Positions 12,819 to 22,027 of a stretch of 64,000 bases of DNA are shown here, one piece after another. The position numbers were made by a program, and so were the translations under genes. This DNA is from Mycobacterium adipatum (GTDB lineage: Bacteria > Actinomycetota > Actinomycetes > Mycobacteriales > Mycobacteriaceae), in assembly GCF_001644575.1 (NCBI RefSeq), contig NZ_CP015596.1, positions 3,534,001-3,598,000 on the forward strand, read 5' to 3'. Positions within the stretch are counted from its first letter, which is position 1. Each line of letters opens with the position of its first letter. The notes beneath the pieces were generated by a model. It saw nothing but the letters and a program-made list of their open reading frames with translations, did no database searches and had not been told where the DNA came from.

Positions 12819-13120
12819 AGTGCGCTCCTTCCATGACGGAAGGCGTCCTTGACTCCGCCGAGCGTGGCGGCCACCGATCAGGACCGGTGAACCGTTGCAA
12901 CGCCTCTCGACGAGGAAAAGTCTACGTCGTCATCCAACAGACTTTTGGGCGCCATCGCGTGGCTGTGTCGGCTACGGCGGCGGCGCCACCATCAACCGGA
13001 TTGCCACCGACCTTATTTCAGGTGTGTGCGCGCACCTTCGGCGGAGCCGGGTATCCGACCGCAAATCGCCGCACCGCCGGCTGTGACTCATCACCGCCAT
13101 ACAGGGCTTACGCTGGCAGT
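12819..13120. other. Intergenic region between metH and the PAC2 gene
   Basis: About 300 bases between divergent genes. On the minus strand TAGACT (12919-12924) could be the metH -10, giving a leader of about 95 nt with an AAGGAG ribosome binding site. On the plus side lies the PAC2 -10 element listed separately. I looked for cobalamin and SAM riboswitch hallmarks and did not find a convincing B12 box or SAM core. Confidence 0.4.
13109..13114 (+). promoter_or_regulatory. -10 element of a leaderless promoter for the PAC2 gene
   Basis: TACGCT lies 6 nt before the GTG at 13121, with no ribosome binding site. This decides for the GTG over the in-frame ATG at 13142. Confidence 0.55.
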
Positions 13121-13990
13121 GTGACACCGTCGGATGCCAGCATGCCCGGCCTGCCGGACCTGCAGAACACAGTCGTCGTGGCCGCCTTCGAAGGCTGGAA
13201 CGACGCCGGGGATGCGGCCAGCGGCGCGCTGGAGCATCTGGACTCCATCTGGGAAGCCGAGACGATCGTCGAGATCGATGACGAGAGTTACTACGACTAC
13301 CAGGTCAATCGGCCGGTGATCCGGCAAATCGACGGGGTCACCCGCGAGCTGGTCTGGCCGTCGATGCGGATCAGCCACTGCCGTCCGCCCGGCAGCGACC
13401 GGGACATCGTGCTCATGCACGGCGTCGAACCGAACATGCGGTGGCGCACGTTCTGCGCCGAGCTGCTCGCGATCGCCGACAAACTCAATGTCGACACCGT
13501 CGTCATCCTCGGCGCCCTGCTCGCCGACACCCCGCACACCCGCCCGGTCCCGGTCTCGGGCGCCGCCTACTCGGCCGATTCGGCCAAGTTCTTCGGCCTG
13601 GAGGAGACCCGCTACGAGGGCCCCACCGGAATCGCCGGGGTCTTCCAGGACGCCTGCGTGCAGGCCGGCATCCCGGCGGTGACGTTCTGGGCGGCCGTTC
13701 CGCACTACGTGTCGCAGCCGCCGAACCCCAAGGCCACGGTGGCGCTGCTGCGCCGGGTCGAGGATGTCCTCGACATCGAGGTACCGCTCGCCGACCTGCC
13801 GAGCGCGGCCGAGGAGTGGGAGGAGGCGGTCACCGAGATGACCGCCGAGGACGAAGAGATCGCCGAGTACGTGCAGACGCTGGAGGAACGCGGCGACGCC
13901 GAGGTCGACATGAACGAAGCGCTGGGCAAGATCGACGGGGATGCGCTGGCCGCGGAATTCGAGCGTTACCTGCGTCGCCGGGGCCGCTAG
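13121..13990 (+). CDS. PAC2-family (proteasome assembly chaperone-like) protein
   Basis: Protein of 289 residues closely resembling Rv2125, the mycobacterial PAC2-family protein. Recognisable features are NTVVVAAFEGWNDAGDAA near the N terminus, RPVIRQIDGVTRELVWP, the TVVILGALLADTPHTRPV strand-loop, and an acidic C-terminal helical part ending ERYLRRRGR. The family shares the fold of eukaryotic proteasome assembly chaperone 2, but the role in mycobacteria is not established. It is transcribed alone, divergent from metH and convergent with the SDR gene. Confidence 0.85.
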   Translation: MTPSDASMPGLPDLQNTVVVAAFEGWNDAGDAASGALEHLDSIWEAETIVEIDDESYYDYQVNRPVIRQIDGVTRELVWPSMRISHCRPPGSDRDIVLMHGVEPNMRWRTFCAELLAIADKLNVDTVVILGALLADTPHTRPVPVSGAAYSADSAKFFGLEETRYEGPTGIAGVFQDACVQAGIPAVTFWAAVPHYVSQPPNPKATVALLRRVEDVLDIEVPLADLPSAAEEWEEAVTEMTAEDEEIAEYVQTLEERGDAEVDMNEALGKIDGDALAAEFERYLRRRGR

Positions 13991-14024
13991 TCCCAGCTGT
14001 GGGCCGCTTTGGCGATCTCTCGGG

Positions 14025-14906
14025 TCATCGCTGTTCGAGCGCCTCGGTGCGGGCACTGGTCGAGCGGCCGAGCGCCGCGATCTCGGCGTCGAGCTTGGGG
14101 AGCAGCTCCGGGGTGAACTTGCGGATGTCGCGCTCCCCGACCGCTGTCGACACCACGGGCCGGATCCAGCGGAAGGCGCCGACCCAGCCCGGGCAGTAGA
14201 TCCGCTTCCGGCGTCGCTCGATGCCCTTGACGAAGGCGGCACCGCACTCGCTGACGGTGGTGGTCTTCTTCAGCGGGCCGGGCATCCTGGTCAGCATCTC
14301 CCGGAAGGTGGCCAGGTCGCTCTTGGCGTCCTGCACCAGCGGGGTGTCGATCCAGCTCATATGGGCCGAGCCGACATCCACGCCGAGGTGGGCCACCTCC
14401 AGGCGCAGCGTGTTGGCGAAGTACTCGGCACCGGCCTTGGACGCGTGATACGCCGCCAGCCCCGGCGCGGAGGTGAATGCGGCCAGCGAGGACACCACCA
14501 GCACGTATCCGCGGCGCTCGATGACCGACGGCAGCGTGGCGCGCACCGTGTTGAACACCCCGATCACGTTGACGTCGACCACCCGCCGGAACGCCGCCGG
14601 ATCCACCTGCAGCACGGACCCGAAGCTGGCGATACCGGCGTTGGCAACCACGATGTCGATGCCACCGAAGTGCTCGACGGCGGCCTCGGCGGCCTGCTGC
14701 ATGGCGGTCAGGTCGCGGACGTCGGCCAGCGCGGTCAGCACGTGGGCGTCCCCGCCCAGTTCGGTGGCCAGCTCGGCCAGCGGGGCGGCATCGAGGTCGG
14801 TGAGGACCAGCTTGGCGCCCTTGCGGCGGAGCCGACGGGCGACCTCCGCACCGACACCGCGTGCACCGCCGGTGATGAAGACGACCTTGCCGTTGACTGA
14901 GCTCAT
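14025..14906 (-). CDS. Short-chain dehydrogenase/reductase
   Basis: Protein of 293 residues of the classical SDR type. It has the cofactor loop ITGGARGVGAEVA, DLDA after the second strand, the NAG motif in VVANAGIASFG, a serine in VVSSLAAF and the catalytic YHASK pair (YxxxK). A C-terminal helical extension with RRRKRIYCPGWVGAFRW is typical of the Rv2129c-like group. Substrate unknown. The ATG at 14906 is chosen from the -10 spacing; a TTG three codons upstream keeps the frame open. The gene lies 26 bases after mshC in the same direction but has its own promoter signal. Confidence 0.85.
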   Translation of the reverse strand: MSSVNGKVVFITGGARGVGAEVARRLRRKGAKLVLTDLDAAPLAELATELGGDAHVLTALADVRDLTAMQQAAEAAVEHFGGIDIVVANAGIASFGSVLQVDPAAFRRVVDVNVIGVFNTVRATLPSVIERRGYVLVVSSLAAFTSAPGLAAYHASKAGAEYFANTLRLEVAHLGVDVGSAHMSWIDTPLVQDAKSDLATFREMLTRMPGPLKKTTTVSECGAAFVKGIERRRKRIYCPGWVGAFRWIRPVVSTAVGERDIRKFTPELLPKLDAEIAALGRSTSARTEALEQR

Positions 14907-14913
14907 GGCGGTC

Positions 14914-14919
14914 AACGTA
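14914..14919 (-). promoter_or_regulatory. -10 element of a leaderless promoter for the SDR gene
   Basis: On the minus strand TACGTT lies 7 nt before the ATG at 14906. It overlaps the region just before the mshC stop codon, so the SDR gene can be transcribed apart from mshC. Confidence 0.5.
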
Positions 14920-14932
14920 CCCGCCGCGGGGT

Positions 14933-16171
14933 TTAGAGGTCTACACCGAGCAGCGCGTCGACGATATCGGCCACCAGCGCTGGAGCGGTGTCCTCAGATC
15001 CTCCGTAGCTGAGCGCGTCGGTACACCAACCATCAAGGGCGGCAAGCGCTTTCGGTGTGTCCAAGTCATCGGCCAGGTAGTGGCGCACCCGGCTCAGGAC
15101 ATCGGCGGCATCCGGGCCCGACGGCAGCGCCACGGCGGACCGCCAGTGCCGCAGCCGGGCAACGGCCTCGTCGAGAACCGCGGGGCTCCAGTACCGGTCG
15201 GCGCGGTAATGCCCGGCGAACAGTCCCAGTCGCACGGCTCCCGGGTCGACACCCTCGGCACGCAGCCGCGACACCAGCACCAGGTTGCCGCGGCTCTTGC
15301 TCATCTTGTGCCCGTCCCAGCCGATCATCCCGGCGTGCACATAGTGCCGCGCGAAACGCCGCTCCCCCGTGACGGATTCGGCGTGCGCGGCAGAGAACTC
15401 GTGGTGCGGGAAGATCAGGTCGGATCCGCCGCCCTGGATGTCGAGACCGGTACCGATGCGGTCCAGCGCGATCGCCGCGCACTCCACGTGCCATCCCGGG
15501 CGCCCGTTGCCGAACGGTGACGGCCAGCTGGGTTCGCCGGGACGTTCGGCGCGCCACAGCAGCGCGTCGAGCGGGTCGGCCTTGCCGGCCCGGTCCGGGT
15601 CACCGCCACGCTCGGCGAACAGTCGCGCCATGGTCTCGTGGTCATAACCCGACTCGTAGCCGAACTGGGCCGTGGCGTCGGCGTGGAAGTACACGTCCGG
15701 GTACTGCGCATCATCGACCACGTAGGCGGCCCCGCTGGCCAGCATCTTCTCCACCACCGCGATCACCTCGGCGATCGCGTCGGTGGCCGCGACGTAGTCG
15801 CGCGGCGGCAGCACCCGCAGTGCGGTCATATCGTCGCGGAACAGCTGGATCTCCCGGTCGCCGAGTTCGCGCCAGCCGATACCGTCGCGGGCCGCCCGTT
15901 CGAACAGTGGGTCGTCCACATCGGTGATGTTCTGCACGTAGTGCACGTCATGGCCGGCGTCCCGCCACAGCCGGTTGATCAGGTCGAAGGTCAGATAGGT
16001 CGCGGCGTGGCCCAGGTGGGTGGCGTCATAGGGAGTGATGCCGCAGACGTACATGGTGGCGGTCTGACCTGGGGAGACCGGCCGCACCTGGCGGTCGGCG
16101 GTGTCGAACAACCGTAGTGGTACACCCGCACCGGGCAACGTGGGAACGGTCGGCGCCGGCCAGGACTGCAT
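14933..16171 (-). CDS. mshC: Cysteine:1D-myo-inosityl 2-amino-2-deoxy-glucopyranoside ligase (mycothiol synthesis)
   Basis: ATP-dependent ligase that joins cysteine to GlcN-Ins, the third step of mycothiol synthesis, and is related to cysteinyl-tRNA synthetase. At 412 residues it is shorter than CysS because it lacks the tRNA-binding part. The signatures are the zinc cysteine region [10 protein letters not shown], the HIGH-like [15 protein letters not shown] and the KMSKSRGN loop. The sequence follows Rv2130c closely, including the N terminus MQSW and the C terminus [11 protein letters not shown] 16171 fits both the alignment and a -10 element 7 nt upstream. cysQ follows upstream in the same direction, both serving thiol and sulfur metabolism. 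Confidence 0.95.
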   Translation of the reverse strand: MQSWPAPTVPTLPGAGVPLRLFDTADRQVRPVSPGQTATMYVCGITPYDATHLGHAATYLTFDLINRLWRDAGHDVHYVQNITDVDDPLFERAARDGIGWRELGDREIQLFRDDMTALRVLPPRDYVAATDAIAEVIAVVEKMLASGAAYVVDDAQYPDVYFHADATAQFGYESGYDHETMARLFAERGGDPDRAGKADPLDALLWRAERPGEPSWPSPFGNGRPGWHVECAAIALDRIGTGLDIQGGGSDLIFPHHEFSAAHAESVTGERRFARHYVHAGMIGWDGHKMSKSRGNLVLVSRLRAEGVDPGAVRLGLFAGHYRADRYWSPAVLDEAVARLRHWRSAVALPSGPDAADVLSRVRHYLADDLDTPKALAALDGWCTDALSYGGSEDTAPALVADIVDALLGVDL

Positions 16172-16178
16172 GACGTCG

Positions 16179-16184
16179 ACTCTA
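16179..16184 (-). promoter_or_regulatory. -10 element of a leaderless promoter for mshC
   Basis: On the minus strand TAGAGT lies 7 nt before the ATG at 16171. It rejects the longer frame that opens at 16198. Confidence 0.5.
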
Positions 16185-16293
16185 AGGTGTTCGGTCACCG
16201 ATACCTTTCGCTGGTGTGCTCACTCGGGGCGCTCGCTCACGGGAACCGACAAGTTCGGCGTCGATTTGATTCCCGGATCGTCGCGGGCCGTAC

Positions 16294-17076
16294 TCAGAAC
16301 GCTGCGTGAATGGTCTCCAGCAGCGGTCCGGAGACCTCCGTCCGGCACATCAGCAGATCCGGCAGATACGGGTCGCGCCGGTTGTAGACCAGCGGCGCCC
16401 CGCCGAGCCGGGTCGCGTGCAGACCGGCGGCCCAGAGCACCCCGGCGGGCGCCGCCGAGTCCCACTCCCACTGCCCACCGGCATGGATGTAGGCGTCGAC
16501 ATCGCCGCGCACCACCGCCATCGCTTTGGCGCCGGCCGAACCGATCCGCACCACCTCGATGTCGAGATGCTCGCGCAGCCACCACAGCACGGCCGGCGGC
16601 CGGTAGGTGCTCGCGGTCACCCGGATGGGCCCCGGGCGCCGCGGCGGCGGCGGGGCCACGGTGTCGGTGCGGTACACCTGCCCGAGGGCGGGCAGTGCGA
16701 CGGCGGCGTCGGTGATGGCGCCCAGGTCCCCCGTCCCGGGCACACCGTCGCGCTGCCACAGCGCGATGTGCACCGCCCAGTCGGCGTGGCCGGCCATCGA
16801 GAACTCCCGGGTGCCGTCGACGGGGTCGACGATCCACACCCGGTCGGCATGCACCCGGGAACGGTCGTCGACGGCTTCTTCGGAGAGCACCGCGTCGCCC
16901 GGGCGCAACTCGGCCAGCCGCTTGAGGATGAGCGCATTGGCACGGCGGTCCCCGGCGTCCCCGAGGTCATAGGAGTCCTGGAAGCCGACCTCCTCGCGGA
17001 CGGCCAGCAGCAGGTCACCGGCCTCGGCGGCGATCATCGCGGCCACCGCGGCGTCGGTCTGCTCGGCGGGATTCAC
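16294..17076 (-). CDS. cysQ: 3'-phosphoadenosine 5'-phosphate phosphatase, CysQ/IMPase family
   Basis: Lithium-sensitive phosphatase that removes the 3' phosphate from PAP/PAPS in the sulfate assimilation pathway and may also act on inositol phosphate or fructose bisphosphate. The 260-residue protein has the family metal motifs: SEEAVDD, the DPVDGTREF loop and [10 protein letters not shown] near the C terminus. It corresponds to Rv2131c. The start is taken as GTG at 17076, with AATACT 6 nt upstream as a possible leaderless -10; the frame extends to 17169. The 122 bases to mshC hold no recognised element. Confidence 0.85.
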   Translation of the reverse strand: MNPAEQTDAAVAAMIAAEAGDLLLAVREEVGFQDSYDLGDAGDRRANALILKRLAELRPGDAVLSEEAVDDRSRVHADRVWIVDPVDGTREFSMAGHADWAVHIALWQRDGVPGTGDLGAITDAAVALPALGQVYRTDTVAPPPPRRPGPIRVTASTYRPPAVLWWLREHLDIEVVRIGSAGAKAMAVVRGDVDAYIHAGGQWEWDSAAPAGVLWAAGLHATRLGGAPLVYNRRDPYLPDLLMCRTEVSGPLLETIHAAF

Positions 17077-17169
17077 CGACTCAGTATTGCGTGCGGGGGA
17101 AACGCCCCGCACGCACCGCCCGATGAATGAGGATGATGCCCGACACCCGGGATGGAAAGGCCACGGCAC

Positions 17170-17571
17170 ATGACCGCACCCGAAGCCGGCGAGCTCGCCG
17201 CCTCCTGGCAGCGCCGGTTCGCGTTCTTCGACCTCTACGGGCTGCCCAACTCCAGCCCGACGGCCAAGGCCGCGTACCGCACGCTGCCGGTCTGGGACAA
17301 GGTGCGGCTGACATCCAACGTGTGGGCGTTACTGTTCGGCTTCGTCTACTTCTACGCCAAGGGCATGTGGCGCAAGGGCACCACCATCCTGGGTGCGGGT
17401 GTCGGCCTCGGCGCCCTGCTGTCGGTGCTGCACGCCCCCGGCTTCCTGTCCCAGGTGGTGACGTTCGGATTCGCCGGCGCCATCATGACGACGGCCAATT
17501 ACGCGTACTACCTCCACGTCCGGGGCAGCCGGTCGTGGAATCCCTTCGAGGGTTTCGGTCCGCGCGCTTAG
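17170..17571 (+). CDS. Small membrane protein (DUF2628-like)
   Basis: Protein of 133 residues with a soluble N terminus ([16 protein letters not shown]) and three hydrophobic stretches (around residues 45-65, 68-90 and 92-115). It resembles DUF2628 inner-membrane proteins of unknown function and sits at the Rv2132 position. ATG 17170 follows a weak GGAAAGG; an in-frame ATG at 17152 is possible. Its stop overlaps the convergent neighbour by 4 bases. Confidence 0.6.
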   Translation: MTAPEAGELAASWQRRFAFFDLYGLPNSSPTAKAAYRTLPVWDKVRLTSNVWALLFGFVYFYAKGMWRKGTTILGAGVGLGALLSVLHAPGFLSQVVTFGFAGAIMTTANYAYYLHVRGSRSWNPFEGFGPRA

Positions 17572-18395
17572 AACGCCGGCCACGGGATCGGCCGGCGCCG
17601 ATCGGGGGCCGGCATCACCGGGTGATCCAGCAAGGCCGCGACCCTCGCCCGCAGGGCGGCGACCTCGGCACCGGTGATGTGCTCGCCGAGCTGGTCGGCG
17701 AGATCACCGGCCAGCTTGCCGTCCAGGGTGGCGATATCGGCCAGCGCGTCGTCATCGACCGGTTTGCCGGCCCACCCCCACAGCACGGTGCGCAGCTTGT
17801 CCTCGGCATGCAGGCTCACGCCGTGATCGACGCCACGCACCCGGCCGTCGGTGCTGACCAGGATGTGCCCGCCCTTGCGGTCGGCGTTGTTGATCAGCAC
17901 ATCGAAGATCGCCATCCGGCGCAGTCGGTCATCGTCGGCGTGCACCAGGGTGACGGGGTCACCGGCGTAGTCGTAGGCCTGCAGGATGCCCAGGTAACCG
18001 GGTGGCACCTGGCCCGCGGGCAGCAGATCGACAAGATCCGGTTCGCCGCAGTCCTCGTCGGCGGGGGCGTCCCCGGCGAGCGCGTCGCCGGGCTGGTCCA
18101 CCCACCGTTGCACCATCCCGGGGCCGGCGGGACCCACCCGGATGATGGTGTGCGGCACGATATCCCACCCCAGCGCCGCCGACACCAGGTAAGCGGCGCG
18201 CTCCCGGCCGGCCAGCGTGCCGTCGGGGAAGTCCCACAGCGGCGCCTCGCCGGCGATCGGCTTGTAGACGCAGTGCACCTGCTGCTCGTCCACCGTCGCC
18301 GCGCAGAGGAAGGTGGCGTTGCTCGCCGAACGGATACGACCGATGACGCTGAGGTCGCCGTCGGTCAGCACCTGCTCCTCAGAACGGCGGTTCAT
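17568..18395 (-). CDS. SCO1664-family protein (kinase-like fold, function unknown)
   Basis: Protein of 275 residues matching the actinobacterial SCO1664 family, distantly related to PI3/PI4-kinase-like and HipA-like folds. Visible blocks are VYKPIAGEAPLWDFPDGTLA (ATP-site lysine in YKP), REXAAYLVS-like ERAAYLVSAAL, LLINNADRKGGHI written here as DVLINNADRKGGHI (catalytic-loop-like Asp and Asn), and GVDHGVSLH (metal-loop-like Asp). These suggest a kinase-like nucleotide-binding site, but no activity is known to me. The start is uncertain: ATG 18395 overlaps the DUF3090 gene, while GTG 18371 follows GAGGAG. Always next to DUF3090 and the phosphatase in this neighbourhood, so a joint role is likely. 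Confidence 0.7.
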   Translation of the reverse strand: MNRRSEEQVLTDGDLSVIGRIRSASNATFLCAATVDEQQVHCVYKPIAGEAPLWDFPDGTLAGRERAAYLVSAALGWDIVPHTIIRVGPAGPGMVQRWVDQPGDALAGDAPADEDCGEPDLVDLLPAGQVPPGYLGILQAYDYAGDPVTLVHADDDRLRRMAIFDVLINNADRKGGHILVSTDGRVRGVDHGVSLHAEDKLRTVLWGWAGKPVDDDALADIATLDGKLAGDLADQLGEHITGAEVAALRARVAALLDHPVMPAPDRRRPIPWPAF

Positions 18396-18969
18396 CGTCG
18401 TCCACCGTGCCGAAGGCGCCGCGTCGATAACCGTTGGTGCGCACGCAGATGTGACCCTCGGGATCGAGCGGTTCATCGCACAGCGGGCAGGGCGGCCGGC
18501 CCGCGGAGATGACGCGGTTGGACCGGGTGGCGAACTCGCGCGCCGATTCCGGGCTCAGGAACACCCGGACCGCGTCCGGACCGTCCTCGGCGTCGTCGAG
18601 CACCACGGAGGCGTCGAACTCGGTGTCGGAGACGGCGAGCAGTTCGACCACCACGGTCTGGGCTTCGGCGTCCCACCCCAGGCCCATGGTGCCGACCCGG
18701 AACTCCGAGTCGACCGGCGTCAGCAGCGGATGCAGATCCTCGATCTCACCGGTATCGGGCGGGATCGGGGTGCCGAACCGGCGGTTGATCTCCACCAGCA
18801 GCGCCGAGATCCGTTCGGCGAGCACCGCCACCTGCTGCTTTTCCAACATGACCGACACCACCCGCTTGTCGTGGACCGCCTGCAGGTAGAACGTCCGGTT
18901 ACCGGGCTGCCCGACAGTCCCGGCCACGAAGCGGTCGGGTGTGCGGAAGACGTGGATTGCGCGGGTCAT
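18379..18969 (-). CDS. DUF3090 family protein
   Basis: Protein of 196 residues matching DUF3090 (Rv2134c). The N terminus is MTRAIHVFRTPDRFVAGTVG. The C terminus carries a zinc-ribbon-like CPLCDEPLDPEGHICVRTNG with two CxxC-type cysteines and a His. Function unknown. A GAAAGG sequence lies before the ATG at 18969. It overlaps the SCO1664-like gene, so the two are translationally linked and follow the histidine phosphatase gene. Confidence 0.8.
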   Translation of the reverse strand: MTRAIHVFRTPDRFVAGTVGQPGNRTFYLQAVHDKRVVSVMLEKQQVAVLAERISALLVEINRRFGTPIPPDTGEIEDLHPLLTPVDSEFRVGTMGLGWDAEAQTVVVELLAVSDTEFDASVVLDDAEDGPDAVRVFLSPESAREFATRSNRVISAGRPPCPLCDEPLDPEGHICVRTNGYRRGAFGTVDDDEPPF

Positions 18970-19002
18970 GGCACCTTTCAAAATACCGGTAGCGGGGCGA
19001 CC

Positions 19003-19686
19003 TCAATCGGTGGAGCCGCCGACAACCGCATCCGTTTCCGGTGCGGCGGCCGGCTTCGCACTCAATGCGGCGGTCAATCCGCTACCGGTGTGGTTGACGT
19101 GCAGCACGAACGGACGTGTATCGGTGTAGCGGACGACGCTCATCGAGGCCGGGTCGGCGGTGATGCGCTGGAACGTGTCCAGGTGAGTGCCCAGCGCGTC
19201 GGCCAGCACCGCCTTGATCACGTCACCGTGGGTACAGGCCACCCACAGCGCGTCGCCACCGTGTTCGTCGGCCAGCCGGCGATCGTGTTCGCGCACCGCG
19301 GCCACCGCCCTGGCCTGGACCTGCGCCAGGCCCTCGCCACCCGGGAACACCGCCGCGCTGGGCTGCTGCTGGACCACCTTCCACAACGGCTCCTTGACCA
19401 ATTCGCCGATCGTGCGCCCGGTCCAGCTGCCGTAGTCCACCTCGATGATGCGTTCCTCGACCACCGGCACCAGCCCCAGCGCGGCCGCCAGGGGTTCCAC
19501 GGTGCGCTCGCAGCGCAGCAGCGGCGACCGGACGATGGCTCTGACCGGCAGCTCGCCGATCCGGGTGACCACCGCCTGGGCCTGCTCGTGGCCCAAGGCG
19601 TCGAGGTCGACGCCTTCGGAGCGGCCGGCCAGGGTGTGCGCGGTGTTCGAGGTCGAGCGGCCATGCCGCAACAGGATGACGGTCAT
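19003..19686 (-). CDS. Histidine phosphatase (phosphoglycerate mutase superfamily)
   Basis: Protein of 227 residues with the branch-2 histidine phosphatase core: catalytic LLRHGRST at the N terminus, a second Arg in SPLLRCERT, the proton donor Glu in EVDYGSWTG and the second His in CTHGDV. It corresponds to Rv2135c, which was described as an acid phosphatase rather than a glycolytic mutase. Natural substrate unknown. It lies 15 bases after uppP in the same direction and before DUF3090, so all four genes probably share one transcript. Confidence 0.85.
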   Translation of the reverse strand: MTVILLRHGRSTSNTAHTLAGRSEGVDLDALGHEQAQAVVTRIGELPVRAIVRSPLLRCERTVEPLAAALGLVPVVEERIIEVDYGSWTGRTIGELVKEPLWKVVQQQPSAAVFPGGEGLAQVQARAVAAVREHDRRLADEHGGDALWVACTHGDVIKAVLADALGTHLDTFQRITADPASMSVVRYTDTRPFVLHVNHTGSGLTAALSAKPAAAPETDAVVGGSTD

Positions 19687-19701
19687 GAGGATCCTCCCTG
19701 C

Positions 19702-20541
19702 TTACTGCGCGGCCAGCACGCCGGTGGCGAGCAGCAGCAGGACCAGGGCACCGAGGGCGATCCGGTAGCCGACGAACCAGTACATGCTGTGGCGCACCAA
19801 GAATCGCAAGAACCAGGCGACCGCCGCGTAGCCGACCACGAACGCGATGAGGGTGCCCACCACGATCTGCGGCACCGTGGCACTCATTCCCGACGCACCG
19901 GGTTCGAAAACGTGACGTAGCTCGTAGAGCCCGGAGCCGAGGACCGCCGGGATGGCCAGCAGGAACCCGAATCGGGCCGCGGCCTCCCGTTTCTGGCCGA
20001 GGAACAGGCCGGCACTGATGGTCACCCCGGACCGGGAGACCCCCGGAATGAGGGCAAGCGCCTGGGCGGACCCGATGATGAGGCTGTCGCGCCAGGTGAA
20101 CTGCCGGATGTCGCGGGTCTGTTTGCCGAAATATTCGGCGGCGGCGATGACGAACGAGAACACGATGAGCGCGGTGGCGATGATCCACAGGTTTCTGATG
20201 TCGCCGCGGATCAGGTGCTGCAGGGTGAAACCGAAGATGCCGATCGGGATGGTGCCCAGGATCACCCACCACCCGAGCCAGTAGTCCGGGGTGCGCCGGC
20301 CGGCGTCGGTGAGCCCACCGAACCAGGCCGTGAGGATGCGGCCGATGTCGCCCGCGAAATAGATGAGCACGGCGATCTCGGTGCCGATCTGCACGACGGC
20401 GGTGAACGACGCGCCCGCGTCACCGCCGAAGAAGGCCTCCGAGACGATTGCCAGGTGGGCCGAGGAGGACACCGGCAGGAATTCGGTCAGGCCTTGCACC
20501 ACGGCCAGCACGACGACCTGCAACCACGACATCTCCGCCAC
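19702..20541 (-). CDS. uppP: Undecaprenyl-diphosphatase
   Basis: Integral membrane enzyme that dephosphorylates undecaprenyl (in mycobacteria decaprenyl) diphosphate to recycle the lipid carrier for peptidoglycan and arabinogalactan. The 279-residue length and helices fit the BacA/UppP family. Catalytic motifs are [14 protein letters not shown] near the N terminus and [12 protein letters not shown] in the middle. It heads the downstream genes for the histidine phosphatase, DUF3090 and SCO1664-like protein. Confidence 0.95.
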   Translation of the reverse strand: MAEMSWLQVVVLAVVQGLTEFLPVSSSAHLAIVSEAFFGGDAGASFTAVVQIGTEIAVLIYFAGDIGRILTAWFGGLTDAGRRTPDYWLGWWVILGTIPIGIFGFTLQHLIRGDIRNLWIIATALIVFSFVIAAAEYFGKQTRDIRQFTWRDSLIIGSAQALALIPGVSRSGVTISAGLFLGQKREAAARFGFLLAIPAVLGSGLYELRHVFEPGASGMSATVPQIVVGTLIAFVVGYAAVAWFLRFLVRHSMYWFVGYRIALGALVLLLLATGVLAAQ

Positions 20542-20568
20542 GCGGACGACCGTACCGTGGGGGTCGGG

Positions 20569-20880
20569 TCAGCGCGCTGTGCGTACCGGCTCGGCTCCGG
20601 CGATGGCGTCCCGAACGGCGGCGGCTACGCTGCGCTCATCGGTGACGTCGATATCGGTCAGGCTGCGGGTGGCGACGGCGACGATGTCCTCGTCCTGCGG
20701 GACCGGTCCGCTCAGCCGCGGCCGATACACCTCGACGACCAGGAGCTGCCGGTCCTCGACGTGAAAGGAGAAGCTACGGCCACCGCCGAGCGCGCCGAAT
20801 CCACTGGCATGCACACCCGTCGAGATGTCTTCGAGGGCGAACTCGCCTGCCGTCAGATCCGTTCCCGGGGCAAGACTCAT
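20569..20880 (-). CDS. Conserved hypothetical protein (Rv2137c position)
   Basis: Protein of 103 residues, beta-rich, with GRSFSFHVEDRQLLVVEVYR in the middle. I do not recognise a domain. It sits between uppP and the divergent lppL as Rv2137c does. The open frame runs far upstream through lppL in antisense; ATG 20880 is chosen because TATGGT (20888-20893) lies 7 nt before it, as in leaderless genes. It probably forms the first gene of the uppP transcript (28-base gap). Confidence 0.6.
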   Translation of the reverse strand: MSLAPGTDLTAGEFALEDISTGVHASGFGALGGGRSFSFHVEDRQLLVVEVYRPRLSGPVPQDEDIVAVATRSLTDIDVTDERSVAAAVRDAIAGAEPVRTAR

Positions 20881-20887
20881 GGTTGGC

Positions 20888-20893
20888 ACCATA
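20888..20893 (-). promoter_or_regulatory. -10 element of a leaderless promoter upstream of uppP
   Basis: On the minus strand TATGGT lies 7 nt before the ATG at 20880. It is back to back with the lppL promoter at 20935. Confidence 0.45.
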
Positions 20894-20934
20894 CCGCCAT
20901 ATTGACGTCCGCGTCCGACTTGCGTTTCTTTGCC

Positions 20935-20940
20935 TAAAAT
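20935..20940 (+). promoter_or_regulatory. -10 element upstream of lppL
   Basis: TAAAAT is a strong TANNNT match. Transcription from about 20947 would give a leader of some 42 nt carrying CAGGAG before the TTG start at 20989. Confidence 0.5.
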
Positions 20941-20988
20941 TTGAAAACGGAACCACCGCAACAACGAAATCAGGAGTTTTTGGGGCCA

Positions 20989-22002
20989 TTGCATACGAAA
21001 TCCGGATTCCAACTCCTGGCTGCCGGCGTCTTGGCCCTGGTGACCGCGTTCAGCACGGCGTGCTCGTCGAGCCCGATCGATTCGCCACCACCGACCATTC
21101 CCGTCGCGTTGCCCGCGAAATCGCCGCCGGTCACCGGCGCGCCGCCGGGTCGGGTGGCGCCGCTTTCGGCCCCCGGGACGGCGGCCTACTTCGATATCCG
21201 CACCTCTGCCCTGGTGGTGCTCGGGCCCGCCGATCAGCTCACCGTGCTGCCGGCCGGCGGGCCGTCGCGCACCCTGGCCCTGCCCGCGGAGGCCACCGCG
21301 CTGACCGGTGACGGTTCCGGTGAGGTGTGGCTGTCCACCCGGGGCGGCTACCTGCGGGTGAACATCGCCGCCGCGGCCGCCACCCCGGTGGAGGTCGACG
21401 GCCACGCCGACACCGACTTCACCGCCATCGCGCGGCACGACGACGGGCGACTGGTGCTCGGCAGCGCCGACGGCACCCTGTACACACTGCGATCCGATAC
21501 CGAGGTCGGCGCCTCGCTCCCGAAGTTCGCACGGGTGGATGTCGTTGTCGCGCAGGGTGACTCGATGGTGGTTCTGGACCGCGGCCAGACCTCGGTCACC
21601 GAGGTCGACGGGGGCGGGACCGCCTCCGAACAGTCGCTGCGGGCCGGCGAGGGAGCCACCTCGATGGCAACGGATCCGGCCGGACGCGTGCTGGTCACCG
21701 ACACCCGGGGTGGCGCCCTGCTGGTCTACGGGACCGAGCCGCTCATTCTGCGGCAGCGCTTCCCGGTGCACGACGCGCCCTACGGCGTGACCGGATCGGC
21801 CGAGCTCGCCTGGGTGTCACAGACAGCGACCAACACCGTCGTTGGTTACGATCTGGCCACCGGAATACCCGTCGAGAAGGTGCGTTATCGGACCGTGCAG
21901 CAACCCAACACCCTGGCATTCGACGACGCCACCAACACCCTCTATGTGGTGTCGGGGTCCGGTGCCGGAGTGCAGGTGATCACCGGGGCGGCGCCCCGAT
22001 GA
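20989..22002 (+). CDS. lppL: Lipoprotein LppL-like (beta-propeller-like repeats)
   Basis: Exported lipoprotein of 337 residues. The signal peptide is followed by the lipobox FSTAC-SSS, with serine rather than leucine at -3, which is atypical but tolerated. The mature part has repeated strands (LVLGSADGTLYTL, VLVTDTRGGALLVYG, NTLYVVSGSG) like a propeller. It matches the position and C-terminal repeats of Rv2138. The TTG at 20989 is chosen because the signal peptide starts there and CAGGAG lies upstream; the frame opens at a TTG at 20941, but no ribosome binding site precedes that codon. It heads a unit with the DUF5703 gene and pyrD. Function unknown. Confidence 0.8.
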   Translation: MHTKSGFQLLAAGVLALVTAFSTACSSSPIDSPPPTIPVALPAKSPPVTGAPPGRVAPLSAPGTAAYFDIRTSALVVLGPADQLTVLPAGGPSRTLALPAEATALTGDGSGEVWLSTRGGYLRVNIAAAAATPVEVDGHADTDFTAIARHDDGRLVLGSADGTLYTLRSDTEVGASLPKFARVDVVVAQGDSMVVLDRGQTSVTEVDGGGTASEQSLRAGEGATSMATDPAGRVLVTDTRGGALLVYGTEPLILRQRFPVHDAPYGVTGSAELAWVSQTATNTVVGYDLATGIPVEKVRYRTVQQPNTLAFDDATNTLYVVSGSGAGVQVITGAAPR

Positions 22003-22027
22003 CGCCCCGGACGGAGAGGAGACCGTG

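Noticed and set aside
12819..13120. Cobalamin or SAM riboswitch before metH
   Set aside because: No convincing B12 box or SAM core was found by eye; a covariance-model search would decide.
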